Positions 18,795-29,015 of a DNA stretch of 64,000 nt are shown piece after piece (position 1 is the stretch's first letter; every line of letters starts with the position of its first letter). The notes below the pieces were generated by a model. It was not told where the DNA came from, ran no database searches, and was given only the letters and a program-made list of their open reading frames with translations. The DNA is from Sphaerotilus sp. GTDB taxonomy: Bacteria; Pseudomonadota; Gammaproteobacteria; Burkholderiales; Burkholderiaceae_C. The position numbers were made by a program, and so were the translations under genes. The stretch lies in NCBI GenBank assembly GCA_013299055.1, contig JAAFKB010000004.1, positions 1-64,000 of the forward strand, in the 5' to 3' direction.

Positions 18795-20635
18795 GGCGCG
18801 ACCTTCAGCCGCTGCAGCGTCTCGACCAGCACGTCGTTGCTGGCATCGCGTGTCTGGGCTTCGCGCCAGACCTTGCGTGCCTCGTCCTGCCGTCCCATCG
18901 ACCACAGCACCTCGCCGAGGTGGGCGCCGATCTCCACGTCCGGCCGCTGCCGGTAGGCGTCGCCCAGCAGGCGCACTGCGTCGGGCAGGCGGCCCAGACG
19001 GAATTCCACCCAGCCCAGGCTGTCGGTGATGAACGGGTCACCCGGGGTAAAGGACAGTGCCTTCTCGATGAGAGTGCGCGCCTCGGGCAGGCGGACGTTG
19101 CGATCGGCCAGGCTGTAGCCGAGGGCGTTGTAGGCATGCTGGTGGTCGGGCTTGAGCTGGATGATGCGGCGCAGCAGCGTCTCCATTTCGTCGAAGCGCA
19201 GCAGCCTTTCCGCCAGCAGTGCCTGCTCGTACAGCAGATCGGTGTCGTCGGGCAGCTGTGCGCTGGCCTGTCCGAGCAGGGCGTGGGCGGCGGTCCAGTC
19301 CTTGGCGTCGCGCAGGAGCTGGGCCTCGGCCATGTAGCGGGTGCGCTGTTCGTCGGGGGTGGTGGCCGGCATCTGCTGGAGCAGGGCACGCGCCTGCGGC
19401 AACTGCCCCTGGCGCATCAGCAGCGAAGCCCTGCGCTGCAGCAGCACGCTGGTGCTGTCGGTCCGATCGGACACGCGGCCCACCTCCGCCAGCTTCTCCA
19501 GCCAGACCACGGCACCGGCGTAGTCCTTGCGCTGTTCGGCGGCCTGCGACAGCATCAGATAGGCCTGCGCCCGCTCTTGCTGGCCGTCGCCCGGTGCTGC
19601 GTCGTGGAGTGCCAGGAACCGTTCCAGCGACCCCTGCGCCGCGGCGGGCTGGCCCAGCTCGATCTGCAGCGCCCCCTGCATCAGCCAGCCCGAGGCCAGC
19701 TCTGGTGCGAGGGTGGTGAGCTGGCGGACCTGCGCCAGGGCTTCGCTGTAGCGTTGCGCGGTGGTCAGCCGGCGCACGTAGGCGGCGCGCACGGCCGCGG
19801 TGGGATTCGGCGTGGCAAGGTAGTCGGTGACGAGGGCTTCGGCCTGCGGCGTGTCCTTCATCAGCTCCAGGGCCAGCAGTGCGGTGGGCACGTGGCTGCT
19901 GTCTGCGTCGCGTGCGTCGCGCAGCAAGACCAGCGTGCGCTCGCGGCTGCCCGCTGTCAGCCAGGCCGCTGCCGAGGCGGTCAGCGCCGCAAGCCGGGTC
20001 GCGGGCTTGGCGCGCCAGGGCTTGAGCACCTCGTCGAGGGTCTGTGCGGCGGCTTCGGGCTTGTCGCCGCTGAGCACCAGGCGAGGCAGGCTGCTGATCG
20101 CTTCGGCGCGCTCCGCCGCGGGTGTCAGGTCGAGGAAGGTGGTGAGCGGCTCGCGGGCATCCTGGTGGCGGCCGAGCGCCATGAGCATCTGCGTGTCCAG
20201 CTCGGCCGCGCTGCGCGATTTCGGCAGGGCCTGGCGCCACGCCTTCAGCGCCACGAGCGCCTGCTCGCCCGCCCGCCCCTCGATGGCGATGTCCACGGCA
20301 CGCCGGAACAGGTCTTCTTCGCGGCTGCGCCTGGCGGCTTCGAGCATCACCTGGAAGGCCAGCCCCGCGTCGCCCTGGCGCAGCTCCAGCTCGCTGATGA
20401 GCAGCTGGTAGAACAGCACGCCGTCCATCGCCGAACGGGTGATGGAGGCCGCTGGCGGTGCGGGCGTGGCGGGCGTGGCCGGCTGCGCGGCGCCCAGCGC
20501 AGGCAGCAGTCCCAGTGCGAGCAGCCATGCGCTCCACCGTCTGGCGGGGGGGCGGTCTGTCCGGCTGCGGAGTGCTCGGGAAGGGCGTGCGGCAGGGGGC
20601 AATGGCATCGAGTTGGACTCCGTGGAGCAGCCCAT
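18791..20635 (-). CDS. Tetratricopeptide-repeat protein, probably exported
   Basis: Up to 614 residues. The N terminus has a hydrophobic stretch (WSAWLLALGLLPALGAAQP) after a basic region, consistent with a signal peptide; a start nine codons downstream (20608) would shorten the preceding basic segment. The mature protein is helical TPR-type repeat throughout, e.g. LLYEQALLAERLLRFDEME, HAYNALGYSLADRNVRLPEA and FRLGRLPDAVRLLGDAYRQR. Such TPR proteins precede lolB in many betaproteobacteria. Likely a periplasmic scaffold; partners unknown. Confidence 0.85.
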   Translation of the reverse strand: MGCSTESNSMPLPPAARPSRALRSRTDRPPARRWSAWLLALGLLPALGAAQPATPATPAPPAASITRSAMDGVLFYQLLISELELRQGDAGLAFQVMLEAARRSREEDLFRRAVDIAIEGRAGEQALVALKAWRQALPKSRSAAELDTQMLMALGRHQDAREPLTTFLDLTPAAERAEAISSLPRLVLSGDKPEAAAQTLDEVLKPWRAKPATRLAALTASAAAWLTAGSRERTLVLLRDARDADSSHVPTALLALELMKDTPQAEALVTDYLATPNPTAAVRAAYVRRLTTAQRYSEALAQVRQLTTLAPELASGWLMQGALQIELGQPAAAQGSLERFLALHDAAPGDGQQERAQAYLMLSQAAEQRKDYAGAVVWLEKLAEVGRVSDRTDSTSVLLQRRASLLMRQGQLPQARALLQQMPATTPDEQRTRYMAEAQLLRDAKDWTAAHALLGQASAQLPDDTDLLYEQALLAERLLRFDEMETLLRRIIQLKPDHQHAYNALGYSLADRNVRLPEARTLIEKALSFTPGDPFITDSLGWVEFRLGRLPDAVRLLGDAYRQRPDVEIGAHLGEVLWSMGRQDEARKVWREAQTRDASNDVLVETLQRLKVAP

Positions 20636-20682
20636 TCTAGGCGGGTGACGTGCGGGCGATGCACCGCTCCGATAATGCCGAC

Positions 20683-21510
20683 ATGCCTGAATTGCCTGAA
20701 GTCGAAGTCACCCGCCTGAGCCTGATGCACCGCATCGAGGGCGCCCGCGTGCAGGCCGCCCGTCTGGGCAAGCCGCTGCGCTGGCCACTGGGCGTGGCAC
20801 CGGAGCACCTGGTCGGCGGCGTGGTCGGGCCGCTGCGCCGCCGTGGCAAGTACCTGTGGATGCCCCTGCGGTCGGGGGACCGGGACGGTGGGTTGCTGCT
20901 GCACCTGGGCATGTCCGGCTCGCTGCGCTTCGAGGCCACCTTGCCGCCGCCCGGCCCGCACGACCACTTCGAGCTGGAGACCGACCAGGGCACGCTGCGG
21001 CTGAACGACCCGCGCCGCTTCGGTGCCGTGGTCTGGTCGGACGGGCTGGACTGCGCACCGGCGGCCACGCGGCTGGCGCGGCTGGGTGTCGAGCCGCTGG
21101 AGCGGGGGTTCTCGGCCTCGGTGCTGCACGAGGGCCTGCGCGGGCGGCGCGTGGCGATCAAGCAGGCGCTGCTGGCGGGCGATGTGGTTGTGGGTGTGGG
21201 CAACATCTACTGCTCGGAAGCCCTGTTCGAGGCCGGCATCGACCCCGAGACGCCCGCCCAGCAGCTCGACCCCGCCCAATGCGCGCGATTGGTCACGTCG
21301 GTGCAGGACGTGCTGCGTCGCGCCTTGAACGCGGGTGGGTCGACGTTGCGCAATTTCCGCGATGCGCATGGCATGGGCGGCGCCTTCCAGTCCATGGCCC
21401 GCGTGTACGACCGCGCCGGCCAGCCCTGCCTGCGCTGCACCACACCGATCCGTCGCACCGTGCAAGGACAACGGGCGACCTACTTCTGTCCGTTCTGCCA
21501 GCGCCGCTGA
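20683..21510 (+). CDS. mutM: Formamidopyrimidine-DNA glycosylase
   Basis: A 275-residue bifunctional glycosylase/AP lyase that removes 8-oxoguanine. The start is fixed by the invariant MPELPEVE, whose Pro2 and Glu3 are catalytic. The core has [38 protein letters not shown] and the H2TH region; the C-terminal zinc finger is CLRC...CPFC. It opens a repair cluster with mutY, separated by a dynamin-like gene. Confidence 0.97.
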   Translation: MPELPEVEVTRLSLMHRIEGARVQAARLGKPLRWPLGVAPEHLVGGVVGPLRRRGKYLWMPLRSGDRDGGLLLHLGMSGSLRFEATLPPPGPHDHFELETDQGTLRLNDPRRFGAVVWSDGLDCAPAATRLARLGVEPLERGFSASVLHEGLRGRRVAIKQALLAGDVVVGVGNIYCSEALFEAGIDPETPAQQLDPAQCARLVTSVQDVLRRALNAGGSTLRNFRDAHGMGGAFQSMARVYDRAGQPCLRCTTPIRRTVQGQRATYFCPFCQRR

Positions 21511-21580
21511 GTGCCGCAGACAAGGGGGCTGCGCTACCATGCCCGCTGACCTTTCAGCGGACGCATGCACCGGCACAGCG

Positions 21581-23674
21581 ATGAGCGAGCAATCCCACGA
21601 TCCCCACGATCTGACCAGCCCCCCGCCGATCCTGGTCGACTGCGTTCTCGCGGAAGCGAGCGGCGCGTCGGTCCAGGAGCCGTTTGTCCGCAGCCTTGAC
21701 GCGCTGGGCGTCTGGCGTGTCACGCTGGAAGAGCGGGTGCGCGACCTGGTGCGCTTCCTGCGCGAGCAGAGTCTGCTGGACGAAGGGGCGGGCGACCTGC
21801 TCGACTCGCTGCGCCAGCGGCTGGCCGGTGAAAAACTGGTCGTGGCCTTCGTCGCCGAGTTCTCGCGTGGCAAGTCCGAGCTGATCAACGCCATCTTCTT
21901 CGCCGATGCGGGTCGCCGCATCATGCCCGCCTCGCCGGGGCGCACGACGATGTGTCCGGTCGAGCTGGGCTGGGATCCCGAAGACCCGCCGGGCCTGTCG
22001 CTGCTGCCCATCGAGACGCGGCTGGACGGCGCCTCGCTGGCCGAGCTGCGCGCCCAGCCCCGCCTGTGGCAGCGCCAGCCCATCGACGTGTCCGATCCGG
22101 CGTCGTTTGCCCACGCGCTCAACGCCGTCAAGGGCGTGCGTGCCGCCACGGTCGAGGAGGCCCGCCAGCTCGGTTTCTGGGACGACGAGCAGCCCGCCGA
22201 CAACCCGCCCATGCTCGACGACGGGCAGGTCGAGATCCCGCTGTGGCGCCACGCGGTCATCAACGTGCCGCACCCGCTGCTCAAGCGCGGGCTGGTCGTG
22301 CTGGACACTCCCGGCCTGAACGCGATCGGCGCCGAGCCGGAGCTGACCGTCGGGCTGCTGCCGAGCGCGCACGTCGTCGTCTTCGTGCTGGGTGCGGACA
22401 CGGGCGTGACCAAGTCGGACCTGGAGATCTGGCGCGACCACCTCGCTTCGCAGGCGCTGACGCGCTACGTGGTGCTGAACAAGATCGACGCGCTGGTCGA
22501 TCCGCTGTCGTCCACCGAGGAGAACGAGGCACAGATCGCCCAGCAATGTGTGCAGGTGGCGCGCACGCTGGAGATGCCGGCCGGCCGGGTGTTTCCGCTG
22601 TCCGCGCGGCAGGCGCTGGAGGCCCGGGTCGAGGGCAACGCGCAACTGCTCGCCGACAGCCGCCTGCTGGCGCTGGAGCAGGCCCTTGCCCAGCAACTGC
22701 TGCCGCAGCGCCGCGCCGTGTTCGAGCAGCTCACGCTGGAGGCGCTGGCGGTGGTCCAGCAGCAGACCTCGCGCAACCTCACCGACCTGCGCCGCCACCT
22801 CTCCGAGCAGCTGCACGAGCTGCGTGGCCTGCGCGGGCGCAGCAGCGGCAAGGTGGCGCTGATGCTGCAGCGCGTGGGTGCCGAGACGACCGAATTCGAG
22901 CAATGCACCACCCAGATCCAGGCGCTGCGCACGGTGCATTCGCGCACGCTGCGCAATGTGCTGAACAGCCTGTCGGGCGAGCCGCTGCGCACGCTGGTGG
23001 ATGGGATGATCCGCTCGATCCGCGAATCCTTCCTCAAGCTCGGGGCGCGGCGTTCGTTCGTGCAGCTCTTCGCCGACCTGCGGTTGGCGCTGGACACGGC
23101 GCAGAAGGAGGCGCAGGACTTGCGCGACCTGCTCGCCGGCTCGTTCGGCAAGCTCAATTCCGAATACGGCTTCAGCCTGTCCACGCCGTCGGCGCCAGAG
23201 CTGTCGCGCTTTCGCGATGACCTGGCGCTGATCGAGCGCAACTACGTGCAGTACCTGGGCCTCAGCCAGGCCATGCGGCTGGCGCAACCGCGGTTTCTGG
23301 AGCAGTTCCGTCGCATGCTGATGTCACGGCTGCGCGTGGTGTTCGAGAGTGCCGCCAGCGAGATCGAGCTGTGGAGCCGCACGACCTCCGCGCAGGTCGA
23401 TGCGCAGCTGCGCGAACGGCGCAAGGGCTTCAAGCGTCGGCGCGAGTCGCTGGAGCGCATCCGCACGGCGGCCAGCGATCTGGAGGCCCGCGTGCTGGAG
23501 ATCGAGGCGCAGGACCAGCGGCTGGCGTCGATGGAGGTGCGGCTGCACGCGCTGTTCGAGCGTTGCCGCCGCGCCGCCACCCGCCACGAGATGGGCCTGT
23601 CGAGCGACTTCAGTCCCTTCCAGGCGGCGGCGTCCAGCACGCTGCCTGGCGCCGTGCTGTCCTCGGCCGCATGA
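21581..23674 (+). CDS. Dynamin-like large GTPase
   Basis: About 697 residues. The GTPase domain has an unusual P-loop region VAFVAEFSRGKSELINAIF (~residues 86-104), G3 VLDTPGLNAIG (~241) and G4 VLNKIDALVD (~300). The following region is long and helical with heptad-like patterns (NLTDLRRHLSEQLHELRG; RRKGFKRRRESLERIRTAAS), as expected of a bacterial dynamin stalk. No clear membrane segment is seen. ATG 21581 is preferred; an ATG at 21539 is in frame. Its stop overlaps the mutY ATG (ATGA), so the two are translationally coupled. Bacterial dynamins remodel membranes; the link to mutM/mutY is unexplained. Confidence 0.85.
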   Translation: MSEQSHDPHDLTSPPPILVDCVLAEASGASVQEPFVRSLDALGVWRVTLEERVRDLVRFLREQSLLDEGAGDLLDSLRQRLAGEKLVVAFVAEFSRGKSELINAIFFADAGRRIMPASPGRTTMCPVELGWDPEDPPGLSLLPIETRLDGASLAELRAQPRLWQRQPIDVSDPASFAHALNAVKGVRAATVEEARQLGFWDDEQPADNPPMLDDGQVEIPLWRHAVINVPHPLLKRGLVVLDTPGLNAIGAEPELTVGLLPSAHVVVFVLGADTGVTKSDLEIWRDHLASQALTRYVVLNKIDALVDPLSSTEENEAQIAQQCVQVARTLEMPAGRVFPLSARQALEARVEGNAQLLADSRLLALEQALAQQLLPQRRAVFEQLTLEALAVVQQQTSRNLTDLRRHLSEQLHELRGLRGRSSGKVALMLQRVGAETTEFEQCTTQIQALRTVHSRTLRNVLNSLSGEPLRTLVDGMIRSIRESFLKLGARRSFVQLFADLRLALDTAQKEAQDLRDLLAGSFGKLNSEYGFSLSTPSAPELSRFRDDLALIERNYVQYLGLSQAMRLAQPRFLEQFRRMLMSRLRVVFESAASEIELWSRTTSAQVDAQLRERRKGFKRRRESLERIRTAASDLEARVLEIEAQDQRLASMEVRLHALFERCRRAATRHEMGLSSDFSPFQAAASSTLPGAVLSSAA

Positions 23675-24708
23675 GCCAGCTCGCCGATGCGCTGGTGGCG
23701 TGGCAGCGCACCCACGGCCGCCACGCCTTGCCCTGGCAGAACACCCGCGACCCGTACCGCGTCTGGCTGTCGGAGATCATGCTGCAGCAGACACAGGTGG
23801 CGGCGGTGCTGCGCTACTACGACCGCTTCCTGGCGCGTTTCCCCGATGTCGCCTCGCTGGCCGCTGCACCGCTGGATGACGTGCTGGCGCTGTGGAGCGG
23901 GCTGGGCTACTACAGCCGCGCCCGCAACCTGCACCGCTGCGCGCAGACCGTGGTGGCCCAGCACGGTGGCGTGTTTCCCGCGAGTGCGGCGGTGCTGGCG
24001 GAACTGCCCGGCATCGGGCGCTCGACCGCGGCAGCGATCGCATCGTTCTGCCACGACGAGCGTGTGTCCATCCTCGACGGCAACGTCAAGCGGGTGCTGG
24101 GCCGTGCGCTGGCATTCGACGGCGATCTGGCCCTGCCGGCGCAGGAACGTGCGCTGTGGCAACGCGCCACGGAACTCCTGCCCACCGACCGCACCGACAT
24201 GCCCGCCTACACGCAGGGGCTGATGGACCTGGGCGCCACGGTCTGCAGCCGCAGCAAGCCAGACTGCCTGCTCTGCCCGTTGTCGGGGCTGTGCGCGGCG
24301 CGTGCGTCGGGCCGGACGGCCGACTACCCGGTGCGCACGCGCAAGCTCAAGCGTACGCGCCGCGAGAACTGGTGCCTGTGGCTGCAGACCCCTGAGGCGG
24401 TGTGGCTGCAGCAGCGGCCGGACAGCGGCATCTGGGCGGGCTTGTGGTCGCTGCCGCTGTTCGACAGCGAAGCCGACTTGCAGGTGGTGGTCGCGGGCGC
24501 CGATGCGGCCCGCGTGGTGGCGCTGCCCGGCTTTGTCCATGTGCTGACCCACCTCGACTGGACGCTGCACCCGCGCCGCCTGGGGCTGGACCCGTCCGAC
24601 GCGGACCCACTGGCCGCGCGGCTGGGCAAGGGGCGCTGGTGGCCACTGGACCAGCTCGACCGCATCGGCCTGCCTGCGCCGTTCAGCCGGCTGCTCCTCG
24701 GTCGCTGA
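23671..24708 (+). CDS. mutY: Adenine DNA glycosylase
   Basis: A 345-residue enzyme that removes A mispaired with 8-oxoG. Signature segments are LPWQNTRDPYRVWLSEIMLQ, the helix-hairpin-helix LPGIGRSTAAAI, the catalytic-Asp segment ILDGNVKRVLGR, the Fe-S ligands C-x6-C-x2-C-x5-C (CSRSKPDCLLCPLSGLC), and a C-terminal NUDIX-like 8-oxoG recognition domain (GLWSLPLF). The ATG overlaps the preceding GTPase stop. Confidence 0.97.
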   Translation: MSQLADALVAWQRTHGRHALPWQNTRDPYRVWLSEIMLQQTQVAAVLRYYDRFLARFPDVASLAAAPLDDVLALWSGLGYYSRARNLHRCAQTVVAQHGGVFPASAAVLAELPGIGRSTAAAIASFCHDERVSILDGNVKRVLGRALAFDGDLALPAQERALWQRATELLPTDRTDMPAYTQGLMDLGATVCSRSKPDCLLCPLSGLCAARASGRTADYPVRTRKLKRTRRENWCLWLQTPEAVWLQQRPDSGIWAGLWSLPLFDSEADLQVVVAGADAARVVALPGFVHVLTHLDWTLHPRRLGLDPSDADPLAARLGKGRWWPLDQLDRIGLPAPFSRLLLGR

Positions 24709-24720
24709 CCGGGCTGCGGG

Positions 24721-25389
24721 TCAATCGCTGACGATGCCGTGGCGGCGCAGGAAGCCGTCCACCAGCTGGAGCCGTGCATGCGGGTCCGGCAGCAACATCA
24801 GCTTGTGGCGTGTAGGCAAGGGAATCGGCAGGATCTCGCACCAGCGGTTGGCCACCCAGCCGGCGTCCTCCAGCGCGTAGGGCGCGAGAAACGGCGCCTG
24901 GTCGCGCGCCTGCAGCGTGTCGATGGCCCGCTGCAGCGCCACCACGCTGGCCTGGAACTCCGGGCGTGGTGGCTCGACCAGATCCGCCGCCTGCAGCACG
25001 GCGTCGGCGCGCCACAGCCCATCGGGTGCCTGGTGGACCTGTGACACGGTGAACCGTTGCACGCCACGGCAGCGGATCTGCAGGATGCCAGCCTGCGGGC
25101 TGTCACAGTCGATCAGCTCGGCCAGGCAGCCGGCATGCTCGAAGCGCACCGACTCGCCGCCTGCCGCCGCCCGCACCTCCGCCCCTTGCTGCAGGGCCAC
25201 GACGCCGAAGGGCTGGCCGGTGCGCAGGCAGTGGGTCATCAGGTCGAGGTAACGCGCCTCGAAGATCTTCAGCGGCAGCAGTCCGCCAGGGAACAGCACT
25301 GTGCCCAGCGGAAACAGCGGCAGGTGGGGCAGCAAGTCGCCGAAGGCACCCCGCACCGCGGGGGCAGGAGCGGGGTGGGGATGGGTCAT
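24721..25389 (-). CDS. LON substrate-binding domain protein
   Basis: A 222-residue protein consisting of the N-terminal domain of Lon only (LPLFPLGTVLFPGGLLPLKIFEARYLDLM split over residues ~24-52); there is no ATPase or protease part. It is similar to standalone YcgA/LON-domain proteins of unknown function. Its ATG overlaps the rapZ stop by 4 bp, so it is the last gene of the nadK-recN-rapZ transcript. A role in protein quality control is only inference. Confidence 0.85.
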   Translation of the reverse strand: MTHPHPAPAPAVRGAFGDLLPHLPLFPLGTVLFPGGLLPLKIFEARYLDLMTHCLRTGQPFGVVALQQGAEVRAAAGGESVRFEHAGCLAELIDCDSPQAGILQIRCRGVQRFTVSQVHQAPDGLWRADAVLQAADLVEPPRPEFQASVVALQRAIDTLQARDQAPFLAPYALEDAGWVANRWCEILPIPLPTRHKLMLLPDPHARLQLVDGFLRRHGIVSD

Positions 25390-26318
25390 GGGTGGGCGGC
25401 TGCGGCGGCTTCGCGGGCTTCGATCTCGCGGTGGCGGATCAGGGTGGGGATGCGGTCGCGGAAGCGGGCGGCGAGCTGCTCGGCCGAGTACACCGAGCGG
25501 TGCTGGCCTCCCGTGCAGCCGATCGCCACCGTCAGGTAGCTGCGCTGGTCCTGCTCGTAGGCGGGCAGCCAGCGGGCGAGGAAGCCCTCGATCTGCGCCA
25601 GCATCTCGGCCACCTCGGGTTGGGCGCGCAGGAAGTCGATCACCCCGGCATCGCGGCCGTTGAGCGCCCGCAGCTCCCGCACGTAATGCGGATTCGGCAG
25701 CACGCGCAGGTCGAACACCAGATCGGCGTCGCGTGGCACGCCATGCTTGAACGCGAACGACTCGAACACCAGCGTCAGCGACGACTGCGCTGCGCCGACG
25801 AGCTGGCGCACCCACGAGCGCAGCTGGGTGGGGCGCAGGTCGCTGGTGTCGATCACGGTGCTGATCTCGCGCAGCAGGCTGAGCATGTCGCGCTCGCGCT
25901 CGATCGCCTCGCCCAGCGCCGAGCGGGAATGGCCCTGGTCGTCGTCTTCGGCGGACAGCGGATGGCGCCGGCGCGTCTCGGAGAAGCGCCGCACCAGTGT
26001 CTCGGTGCGCGAGTCCAGGAAGATCGGCAGCACGGGCGTGCCTTCGCGGCGCAGGACGTCGATCACCGGCAGCAGCTTGGGCAGCGACGAGGCGGTGCGC
26101 ACATCCGCCGCGATGGCCAGCCGGCGCGTGGGGAACTTGCGCTCCAGGCGGATGAAGTCGTGCAGCAGCTCGGGGGGCAGGTTGTCGACACAGAAGTAGC
26201 CTGCATCCTCCAGCGCGTTGAGCGCCACGGACTTGCCCGAGCCGGAAATGCCCGAGATCAGGACCACGGGCTGGATCTTCTCGGGCGGTGGTGCGGAGTG
26301 GCTGTGGTCGGGGTGCAT
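25386..26318 (-). CDS. rapZ: RNase adapter protein RapZ
   Basis: A 310-residue P-loop protein with Walker A ISGISGSGKSVALNALED, CVDNLPPELL, FLDSRTETLVRRFSETRRRHPL and the conserved C-terminal IGCTGGQHRSVY. In E. coli RapZ guides RNase E to GlmZ and so controls amino-sugar synthesis. In this organism it is in the recN-LON context rather than with ptsN/hprK, so its partner RNAs are unknown. Two bp separate it from recN. Confidence 0.95.
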   Translation of the reverse strand: MHPDHSHSAPPPEKIQPVVLISGISGSGKSVALNALEDAGYFCVDNLPPELLHDFIRLERKFPTRRLAIAADVRTASSLPKLLPVIDVLRREGTPVLPIFLDSRTETLVRRFSETRRRHPLSAEDDDQGHSRSALGEAIERERDMLSLLREISTVIDTSDLRPTQLRSWVRQLVGAAQSSLTLVFESFAFKHGVPRDADLVFDLRVLPNPHYVRELRALNGRDAGVIDFLRAQPEVAEMLAQIEGFLARWLPAYEQDQRSYLTVAIGCTGGQHRSVYSAEQLAARFRDRIPTLIRHREIEAREAAAAAHP

Positions 26319-26320
26319 GT

Positions 26321-28042
26321 TCAGGGAACGCTGTGGGTCTTGGACATCAGGGACGGCGGCGGTGGGGAGTCCACAGCCGCAAGCATGGCACGGGCGTGTG
26401 CCAGGCCGGCCTCGGCGTGGGCTTGTCCACCCAGCATGCGGGCAATTTCGCCGATGCGCTCGGGGGCGTCGAGGGTGCGGATGTCACTGCGGGTGCGGCC
26501 GTCCTCGCTGGCCTTGCTGACCAGCAGGTGCGCATCGGCACAGGCGGCCACCTGCGGCAGGTGGGTCACGGCCAGCACCTGCCGCTCGCGGCCCAGCCTG
26601 CGCATCAGCTGGCCTACCGTGTCCGCCACCGCGCCGCCCACACCCGAATCGACCTCATCGAAGATCAGCGTGGCCGCCCCCGCTCCCCGCGCCTGGCGCT
26701 GCTGGCTGGTGGTGACGGCGATCGCCAGCGCGATGCGCGAGAGTTCACCGCCCGACGCGACCTTGCCCAGCGGCCGGGGCGTGCTGCCCGCGTGGCCGGC
26801 GACGAGGAACTCGGCCGATTCCAGCCCGTGTGACTGCGGCTCGGCCAGCGGCTCCAGCGCGATCTCGAATCGGCCGCCGCCCATGCCCAGCGCCTGCATC
26901 GCCCCGGTCACGGCGGTGGCCAGGGTCGGCGCGGCCTGGTGGCGGGCGGCCGAGACGCGGCTGGCGGCGGCCAGGTAACGCTGCCAGTCGGCCTCGACCT
27001 GCTGCTGCAACGCCTCCAGATCGGCCGTGGCGTCGATCTCCTGCAACTGTGCGCGCCACTGCGCCAGTACCCCGGGCAGCTCCTCGGGGGTGCGCCGGTA
27101 GCGCCGCGCCAACCCGACCCAGGAGGACAGCCGGGCGTCGAGTTCGCCGAGGCGGTCGGGGTCGAGTTCGGTGCGGCGCAGCAGGGCGTTGAGGCTGTGG
27201 GCCGCGTCGGTGAGCTGGGCGTGGGCGCTCTGCAGCACCTCGGCGATGTCCCGCAGCTCGGGCGCGTAGCCGCTGACCGCATGCAGGGTGTCGAGGGTGC
27301 GGCCGGTGAGCGATTCGGCGTTGGTCTCGCCCTCGCTGGTCATCTCGATCGCTGACCGCAGTGCATCGAGGATGGCCTGGGCGTGGGCCAGCCGCTGGTG
27401 CTCGGTGTTCAGCTCGGCCCATTCGTGTTCGCCGGGCGCGAGCTTGTCCACCTCGCCGATCTGCCACGCCAGCCGCTCGCGCTCCAGCGCCCGCTCCGCT
27501 CCCTGCTGGCGGGCGGTGTCGAGCCGGGCCTGCTGGGCGCGCCACTGCTGCCAGGCGTCGGCGAGGTGGCGGGTGTCGATGGCGGCGTAGTCGTCGAGCA
27601 GTGCGCGCACCGAGGCCGGGCGGGTCAGGCTCTGCCAGGCGTGCTGGCCGTGGATGTCCACCAGGTGCTCGCCGACCTCCTTGAGCTGGCCAACCGTCGC
27701 CGGGCTGCCGTTGATCCAGGCGCGGCTCTTGCCCTGCGCGTCCACGGTGCGGCGCAGCAGCAGGGTGGTCGGCGCATCGTCCTGCGCCTCGAAGCCCGCC
27801 TCGTCCAGCCAGCGGGTCAGGGCGACGGGGACCGGCTCGAACTCGGCGCCGATCTCCGCCCGCGTCTCGCCCTCGCGGACCACGCCGGCGTCGCCACGGC
27901 CACCGAGGGCCAGCTGCAGTGCGTCAATGAGGATGGACTTGCCGGCACCCGTCTCGCCGGTCAGCACTGCAAAGCCCGGCTGGAACTCCACCTCCAGCCG
28001 GGTCACGATCACGAAATGGCGCAGGGACAATCGCCGCAGCAT
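26321..28042 (-). CDS. recN: DNA repair protein RecN
   Basis: A 573-residue SMC-like ATPase for double-strand break repair. It has N-terminal LRHFVIVTRLEVEF, Walker A GETGAGKSILIDALQLALGG, a central coiled coil, the ABC signature VASGGELSRIALAIAV and Walker B LIFDEVDSGVGGAVAD. Its start overlaps the nadK stop by one base, consistent with one transcript. Confidence 0.97.
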   Translation of the reverse strand: MLRRLSLRHFVIVTRLEVEFQPGFAVLTGETGAGKSILIDALQLALGGRGDAGVVREGETRAEIGAEFEPVPVALTRWLDEAGFEAQDDAPTTLLLRRTVDAQGKSRAWINGSPATVGQLKEVGEHLVDIHGQHAWQSLTRPASVRALLDDYAAIDTRHLADAWQQWRAQQARLDTARQQGAERALERERLAWQIGEVDKLAPGEHEWAELNTEHQRLAHAQAILDALRSAIEMTSEGETNAESLTGRTLDTLHAVSGYAPELRDIAEVLQSAHAQLTDAAHSLNALLRRTELDPDRLGELDARLSSWVGLARRYRRTPEELPGVLAQWRAQLQEIDATADLEALQQQVEADWQRYLAAASRVSAARHQAAPTLATAVTGAMQALGMGGGRFEIALEPLAEPQSHGLESAEFLVAGHAGSTPRPLGKVASGGELSRIALAIAVTTSQQRQARGAGAATLIFDEVDSGVGGAVADTVGQLMRRLGRERQVLAVTHLPQVAACADAHLLVSKASEDGRTRSDIRTLDAPERIGEIARMLGGQAHAEAGLAHARAMLAAVDSPPPPSLMSKTHSVP

Positions 28043-28932
28043 CAGGCGCCCCCGTCCCCGGACACGACCCCTTCGTTCCAGTGCAGCTTGTGGCGCAGCG
28101 TGCCGTAGTAGTTCCAGCCACGCGGGTGGAGGAAGCGCACACGGTGTTCCGAGCGTTTGACGACGATGCAGTCCCCGCGCAGCAGGCTGGCCAGGGATTG
28201 CATGTCGAAGTTCACCGACGGTTCGCGGGCCGAGACGATCTCGATGCGGATCTCGGCCGCATCCGGCAGCACGATCGGCCGGTTCGAGAGCATGTGCGGC
28301 GCGATCGGCACCATCAGGCAGCCGGCCACGCCGGGGTGCAGGATCGGCCCGCCTGCCGACAGGGCATACGCGGTCGAGCCCGTGGGGGAGGCCACGATCA
28401 GGCCGTCGGCGCGGAAGTTGGCGACGAACTGGCCGTCCACCTCGACACGCAGCTCCAGCATCGAGCTGGTGCCGCTGCGCAGGACCACGTCGTTCATCGC
28501 CACGGCGCTGTAGATCGCTTCACCTTCACGCACGACATGGCCGTCGAGCATGGCACGGTGTTCTTCTTCGTAGTCACCCGCCAGCATCGCCCGCAGGGCC
28601 TGCGCCACGCGGGCCACGGGGATGTCGGTGATGAAGCCGAGCCGGCCCTGGTTGACCCCCACCATCGGCACGCCGTAGCGGGCGAGCGTCCGGGCGATGC
28701 CGAGCATGGTGCCGTCGCCGCCCACGACGATGGCGAGGTCGCAGTGCTGCCCCAGCTCGTCGGGGCTGAGCATGGGGTAGCCGGTCAGGCCGGTGTTCCG
28801 GGCGGTGTCGGCCTCGATCGACACCTCCAGCCCACGCCGGGTGAGCAGGTGGGCGATCTCTTCCAGCAGCGGGCGCATCCCCTGGGCCTGGTACTTGCCG
28901 ATGAGCGCGGCGTGTCGGAATCGGCTGGTCAT
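28042..28932 (-). CDS. nadK: NAD kinase
   Basis: A 296-residue enzyme phosphorylating NAD to NADP. It shows the family motifs [21 protein letters not shown] and [20 protein letters not shown], and ends [16 protein letters not shown]. First gene of the minus-strand nadK-recN-rapZ-LON operon and divergent from hrcA, an arrangement conserved in betaproteobacteria. Confidence 0.97.
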   Translation of the reverse strand: MTSRFRHAALIGKYQAQGMRPLLEEIAHLLTRRGLEVSIEADTARNTGLTGYPMLSPDELGQHCDLAIVVGGDGTMLGIARTLARYGVPMVGVNQGRLGFITDIPVARVAQALRAMLAGDYEEEHRAMLDGHVVREGEAIYSAVAMNDVVLRSGTSSMLELRVEVDGQFVANFRADGLIVASPTGSTAYALSAGGPILHPGVAGCLMVPIAPHMLSNRPIVLPDAAEIRIEIVSAREPSVNFDMQSLASLLRGDCIVVKRSEHRVRFLHPRGWNYYGTLRHKLHWNEGVVSGDGGA

Positions 28933-29015
28933 GCAGAAATTACACCACAGGCGTTTGGCGACTCCCCGTGGGCCAAACCCGCCGGGGTACGCCTGCGAAC
29001 TCTACAATCGTTTGC

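Noticed and set aside
28933-29015. CIRCE operator before hrcA
   Set aside because: No TTAGCACTC-N9-GAGTGCTAA-like inverted repeat is present.
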